A DNA stretch of 64,000 bases from Rhizophagus irregularis. Lineage: Eukaryota > Glomeromycota > Glomeromycetes > Glomerales > Glomeraceae. The notes beneath the pieces are model-generated. The model was not told where the DNA came from, made no database searches, and worked only from the letters and a program-made list of their open reading frames with translations. The stretch covers positions 3,722,501 through 3,786,500 of the forward strand of contig NC_089447.1 in assembly GCF_026210795.1 (NCBI RefSeq), written 5' to 3'. Of the stretch, positions 60,469 to 64,000 are shown piece by piece (position 1 is the first letter of the stretch; every line of letters starts with the position of its first letter). Both the position numbers and the translations under genes were made by a program.

Positions 60469-60801
60469 ATAATAATTTTCACGAACTTACGGGTAGATTA
60501 GAATATGGGCATCCTAGTTTGTACAGCAAATATTGTATGCTTAGATTTTTTTTTTTCATTTTATTTTCAAGATTATAGATTTGTCGTTAGTTAAATGTAA
60601 ATAAAATTTATTCTTGCGTTTAAGTTACATATCAAGTAATAATCGCGTAGAATAAATTATTTCTCTTTTACAATCAATTTTTGAATGTATTCATTTCAAA
60701 CTTTATCAAATATGAATAAATTCTTTAAATAGTAAATAATTATTTCTTTTTTTCAATTTGAAGTCTTTTGATTTGATATTCTAATTTATTTTTGTTCACT
60801 T

Positions 60802-62880
60802 TCATTGGCTTTTGATTATGTCCACAAACTCATTCATAACATCTGAATTGTTTACATTACTACTTATTTTTTGTTGATTAAAGTTCTTTTTTTGATTTTT
60901 AATAATTTCTTTAGCCAATCCCAGATCAAAACCTTGATCTTCCAAATCTTGATAAAATGATCGAGGAAATTTATATTCAAAATTTTCCGCTTCTTCCAAA
61001 GCTAATATTGCTCTTGAGTCGCCATGACGCACACATTTATTTATGATCCTCTCATAAACACTTCGTGGTGGCAATAAATTTTGTGCTTTCATTTCTTCAA
61101 GATAAGCAAATGCTTCTTCGTAATCATCTTGAGTACAAATGATTGCAATCATACGATTATATGCCAAGGATGATGGAACAATCTTTAATTCAAGCATTTC
61201 TTTCCACAATTGATCAGCCAAATCTTTCCGTTTTGCAGAAAGACATACTAGTAAAATGGAACTAAATGTTTCTACATTGGGTTGAACACCCAATTTCTCG
61301 GCCGCTTTATAAGTTTCCAATGCACGAATCATATCAACATTTCTCTTGTAACCAATATTTGAACAGGCTGCAATAACAACATTAAGAGCTGATACATCAA
61401 CTATCTTCCCTTCTTTATGTAACTCTTCCAAACAATAATATGCATTATCAATAGTTCTTTTATCTTTTCGGATTAATGAATATAATCCGGTACTTGACGT
61501 ATCAAAAAAGCCAACTTGAAATCCTGCTTGCCGCATTATATTTAACGATTCCATGGCATTTTTAATATCACCAGCGTTAACGTAAGCCCGTGTAAGTGGA
61601 CTAAAATGAAATTTTTCGAGTTTTAATCTTCGAACATCCATTAAATATTCAATGACTTGTACGACTAAATCAGGTTTTCCATGACTTCCGGCGAAATATA
61701 AAATGTCGATACATACTCCTTCGTCAAGATTTAATCCACGATGTTTAAGTTTATCCCAACAATACAGAATGCCATCAGCCTAAAACATTTTATTGAATCA
61801 ATTAAAAAAATTATAAACACAAAACAGAGAGTATACGAGTGTTACTCACATAATATTCATAAGCACATATTCTTAAGACATCATTATACAATGAAGTTGG
61901 AGCATAAAATAGATTTTGTTCAAGACTTTTCAAATAATTTAATGCTATCCTTGGTTCATTTATTGAAATTGCTTTCCTTATCATTGCAATATAAAGTTCC
62001 AATTGAGGATAAATATTCTTGCTTTTCAAAGAATCAAAAATCTCAAATGCACGTTCACATTCTTCCCCAGCTAATAATGAATCTATATAACATTCATAAA
62101 TTTTTAAATCAGGTTGAAGACCATCATTAACAATCATTTCGAAAATTTGTTCTCTTAAGTACGGATCTTGTTCACTAGTAGGAGCTTGTGACCATGTCTT
62201 AAAAAAAAAATGAAATAATTAATACTTTTTAAACGAAGTAAATAAAATTATTGGACCTTCTTTCGTAAAGTAATTCATTTATTAATTTACCCTCAATAAA
62301 TAATGATAAGTAGTTAAATTTGGATTGACATTAGCCAATTTCATATCTTCTAATATCTTAAAAGAATGTTTAATAGAACCCAAAGGTATATAAGCGCGAA
62401 GTATTGTATTATATATGGATATATCAGGTTTACGATCTGACTGTTTAACTTCTTCGCATAATTTAAGAATTGCTCTCCAATGTTTTCTTTCTGAAAATTT
62501 GTCCATCTCTTCTCGAAAATTACCAATAAATATCCTTTCTTCTCTAGTATCTTCAGCTCTAGTATCTTCAATTTTATTTGAATCTTTTCTCAAGAGATTT
62601 ATATTTGAAGTATCGATATCATTTGAAGATACAATTTCAGTAGTTTTAAGTTTGCTCGTTGCTGTAATTATGGCACGTGAATGAAAAAGACCATAAAAGA
62701 ATGGTTGTTATGATACGAAGGAATTACAAGACTCTACAGTTAATAAAAAAAATTTTATAACTTGCCAGTAAACAGACGTACTGGAGACCCTCTCATTTGT
62801 AATTTAATAGTATTAAAACGTGTAATGCCATGATTTTGTAGAGATAAATAAAATATATTATTTAAAGACCTTCTCAACAT
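60802..62880 (-). CDS. Pentatricopeptide repeat protein, probably mitochondrial
   Basis: Four exons: 62766-62880, 62291-62661, 61850-62197 and 60802-61779, phases consistent, 603 residues. The N-terminus MLRRSLNNIFYLSLQNHGIT then RFNTIKLQMRG is basic, hydroxylated and free of acids, as a mitochondrial presequence. PPR motifs are spread through the rest: PDISIYNTILRAYIPLGSIK, PNLTTYHYLLR, PDLKIYECYIDSLLAGEECE, PQLELYIAMIRKAI, VDVSALNVVIAACSNIG, PNVETFSSILLVCL and SSLAYNRMIAIICTQDDYE. PPR proteins bind organellar RNA; the precise target is unknown. Intron 1 starts with GC (GCAAGT). The gene converges with CENP-A and diverges from the AAGAB gene. Confidence 0.9.
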
Positions 62881-63057
62881 TATTATTTATTATTACATAA
62901 ATAAAAGAAGCCAAATAATTTTTTTTTTAAAAAAAAAAAGATAATCTATATCACCCGTTTTTGGTGATCAAAAATCAACGATGTAGTGGCTAATAGAAAT
63001 GTGGCTTGTTAAATTAACTTAAAATCGGTCACAATTAAAGTTTTGTAATTTTTAACT
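62881..63057. promoter_or_regulatory. Divergent promoter between the PPR and AAGAB genes
   Basis: Only 177 bp separate the two ATGs, which point away from each other. It contains an A/T hairpin (T9/A10, 62919-62939) and TATCACCCGTTTTTGGTGATCA (short dyad around 62949-62971). A shared bidirectional promoter is inferred. Confidence 0.6.
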
Positions 63058-64000
63058 ATGTCAACTTCTAAGCTTGTAAGAAATAAAATTCTCGTTTTAG
63101 GACGTCGTGGAGTGGGGAAATTATCCATTATAAAACGTAACTATAAAATCAAATGTTTATTTCGTTATATTTGATATTCGAGTTTCAATATTTATTTTAT
63201 TTCGGTAATAATACAGAATTATTATCAATTACAAATCAATCAATTGATAGTTTTAACATAGAAGACAAAAATCATTCAGGAATCAAAATACCATTGAACA
63301 TTAATACCAAATATTATAATGCAAAAGTAGATTTTTGGATTGATGAAACTCTACATAAAGATCATGTGAATAAAGAGGTGATACAAGGCTATGAAAATGA
63401 AGAAAACGGCATTGGGAAAGTTGTAGATGCCATTCTTTTTATATTTAAGAAAGATGAGGTACTTATATTTAATAATATTATTATATTATAAGCTATAAAA
63501 ATTTTTTTTAATTAATTTTTTATTTGAAAAGCCGACAACGTTTGACGATATAAAAGTTTTCTTGCCTTTTATACAACAATATGATCCCGCCATAACGTTG
63601 GCTATTGGAACTGGAAAAAATGTTCACAACATTAATGATGACTCGTATGAAGATTGGTGTTTAGAGAATGGGTTTGAATATGTAGATATGGATACAAAGA
63701 AAGAAAATATAGATGGTGGTTATATTTATTATGATTAAACTTAATTAAACTTTATTAATCAGCTTTTTCTTTATATCGTATTTCTTATTTGGTTGAATAG
63801 AACGCATCGGTATAGAGCGAATTCTCGAAGCACTTCAGTCTAATATGTGGGAAGGATTAACCCGTGTTTCACAAACCGCTAGCAAAAGTTCGAACATAGA
63901 TGATGATGATTGTCATAATGGGCTCATTGAAGGTATTTCACGTGTATCTATGTTGGCATTAATCACTGATCTATGAAAATTGATAGTTTTTTTTTAACGA
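63058..64000 (+). CDS. Alpha/gamma-adaptin-binding protein p34 (AAGAB/Irc6), partial
   Basis: Exons 63058-63136, 63217-63458, 63532-63715 and 63801 to about 63932; the rest lies beyond the window. The N-terminus NKILVLGRRGVGKLSIIKR is a P-loop-like GxxGxGK of a Rab-like small GTPase fold. Further blocks KVDFWIDETL, VVDAILFIFKKDE, FLPFIQQYDPAITLAIGTG, DWCLENGFEYVDMD and ERIGIERILEALQSNMWEGL match the order in AAGAB/Irc6, a chaperone for clathrin adaptor (AP-1/AP-2) assembly. After ATTGAAG a donor-like GTATTT is present at 63933, so another exon is expected outside. Identification by remembered motifs; good but not certain. Confidence 0.8.

Noticed and set aside
62415-62684. 89-residue plus ORF
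   Set aside because: Antisense shadow of PPR exon 2.

Overview
This is eukaryotic, very AT-rich DNA. It has short GT-AG introns (about 45-110 nt), a tRNA-Ile with an intron, and orthologues of PIG-A, ribosomal protein eL38, CENP-A, HP1 and the p34/AAGAB adaptin-binding protein. The kinase N-terminal style (a 'WIPYxKFxNIEY' lead into the glycine loop, preceded by cysteine-rich zinc-ribbon pieces), an F-box protein, an arrestin-like protein and dense MITEs all point to an arbuscular mycorrhizal fungus of the Rhizophagus type (Glomeromycotina). The organism call is inference; no database was searched.

Layout. 1-14700 is gene-poor: a 1.4 kb palindromic satellite, a hAT-like MITE, decayed zinc-ribbon/kinase fragments and a 1.5 kb terminal-inverted-repeat element with pyrimidine ladders. 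14764-21514 (minus) holds a pseudokinase/coiled-coil gene and, 5' of it, a 3.7 kb chain of intron-like units. 21600-32000 is accessory DNA: MITEs, a decayed transposon-related gene, a retroposon-like 2.5 kb insertion with an unknown 621-residue protein, a long-TIR element and two overlapping small ORFs. 32400-43600 carries foldback elements, a frameshifted arrestin-like gene, an F-box gene, an HP1-like gene and a small coiled-coil gene. 43600-55900 is again gene-poor, with five TIR elements and several broken genes. 56277-64000 is a compact housekeeping block: PIG-A (-), tRNA-Ile, eL38 (+), CENP-A (+), a mitochondrial-type PPR protein (-) and AAGAB/p34 (+, cut by the window end).

Most striking signal. 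Upstream of the pseudokinase, on its strand, 31 consecutive sites read 3' splice site, exactly three bases, 5' splice site (AG-NNN-GTAAGT or GTATGT), spaced about 80-115 nt, most preceded by an ACTAAC-type branch site. 24 of them lie in a 91/103/110-bp tandem array; the others are diverged single-copy units that keep the same 3-nt spacing. Splicing them all, with a 19-nt first exon (ATG at 21514), a 6-nt exon and one candidate 1-nt exon, gives an open frame that runs without a stop into the kinase and restores the family-typical FGTSGSE lead. This would be a gene whose N-terminus is built from about thirty 3-nt microexons. It is a prediction from sequence and needs transcript evidence.
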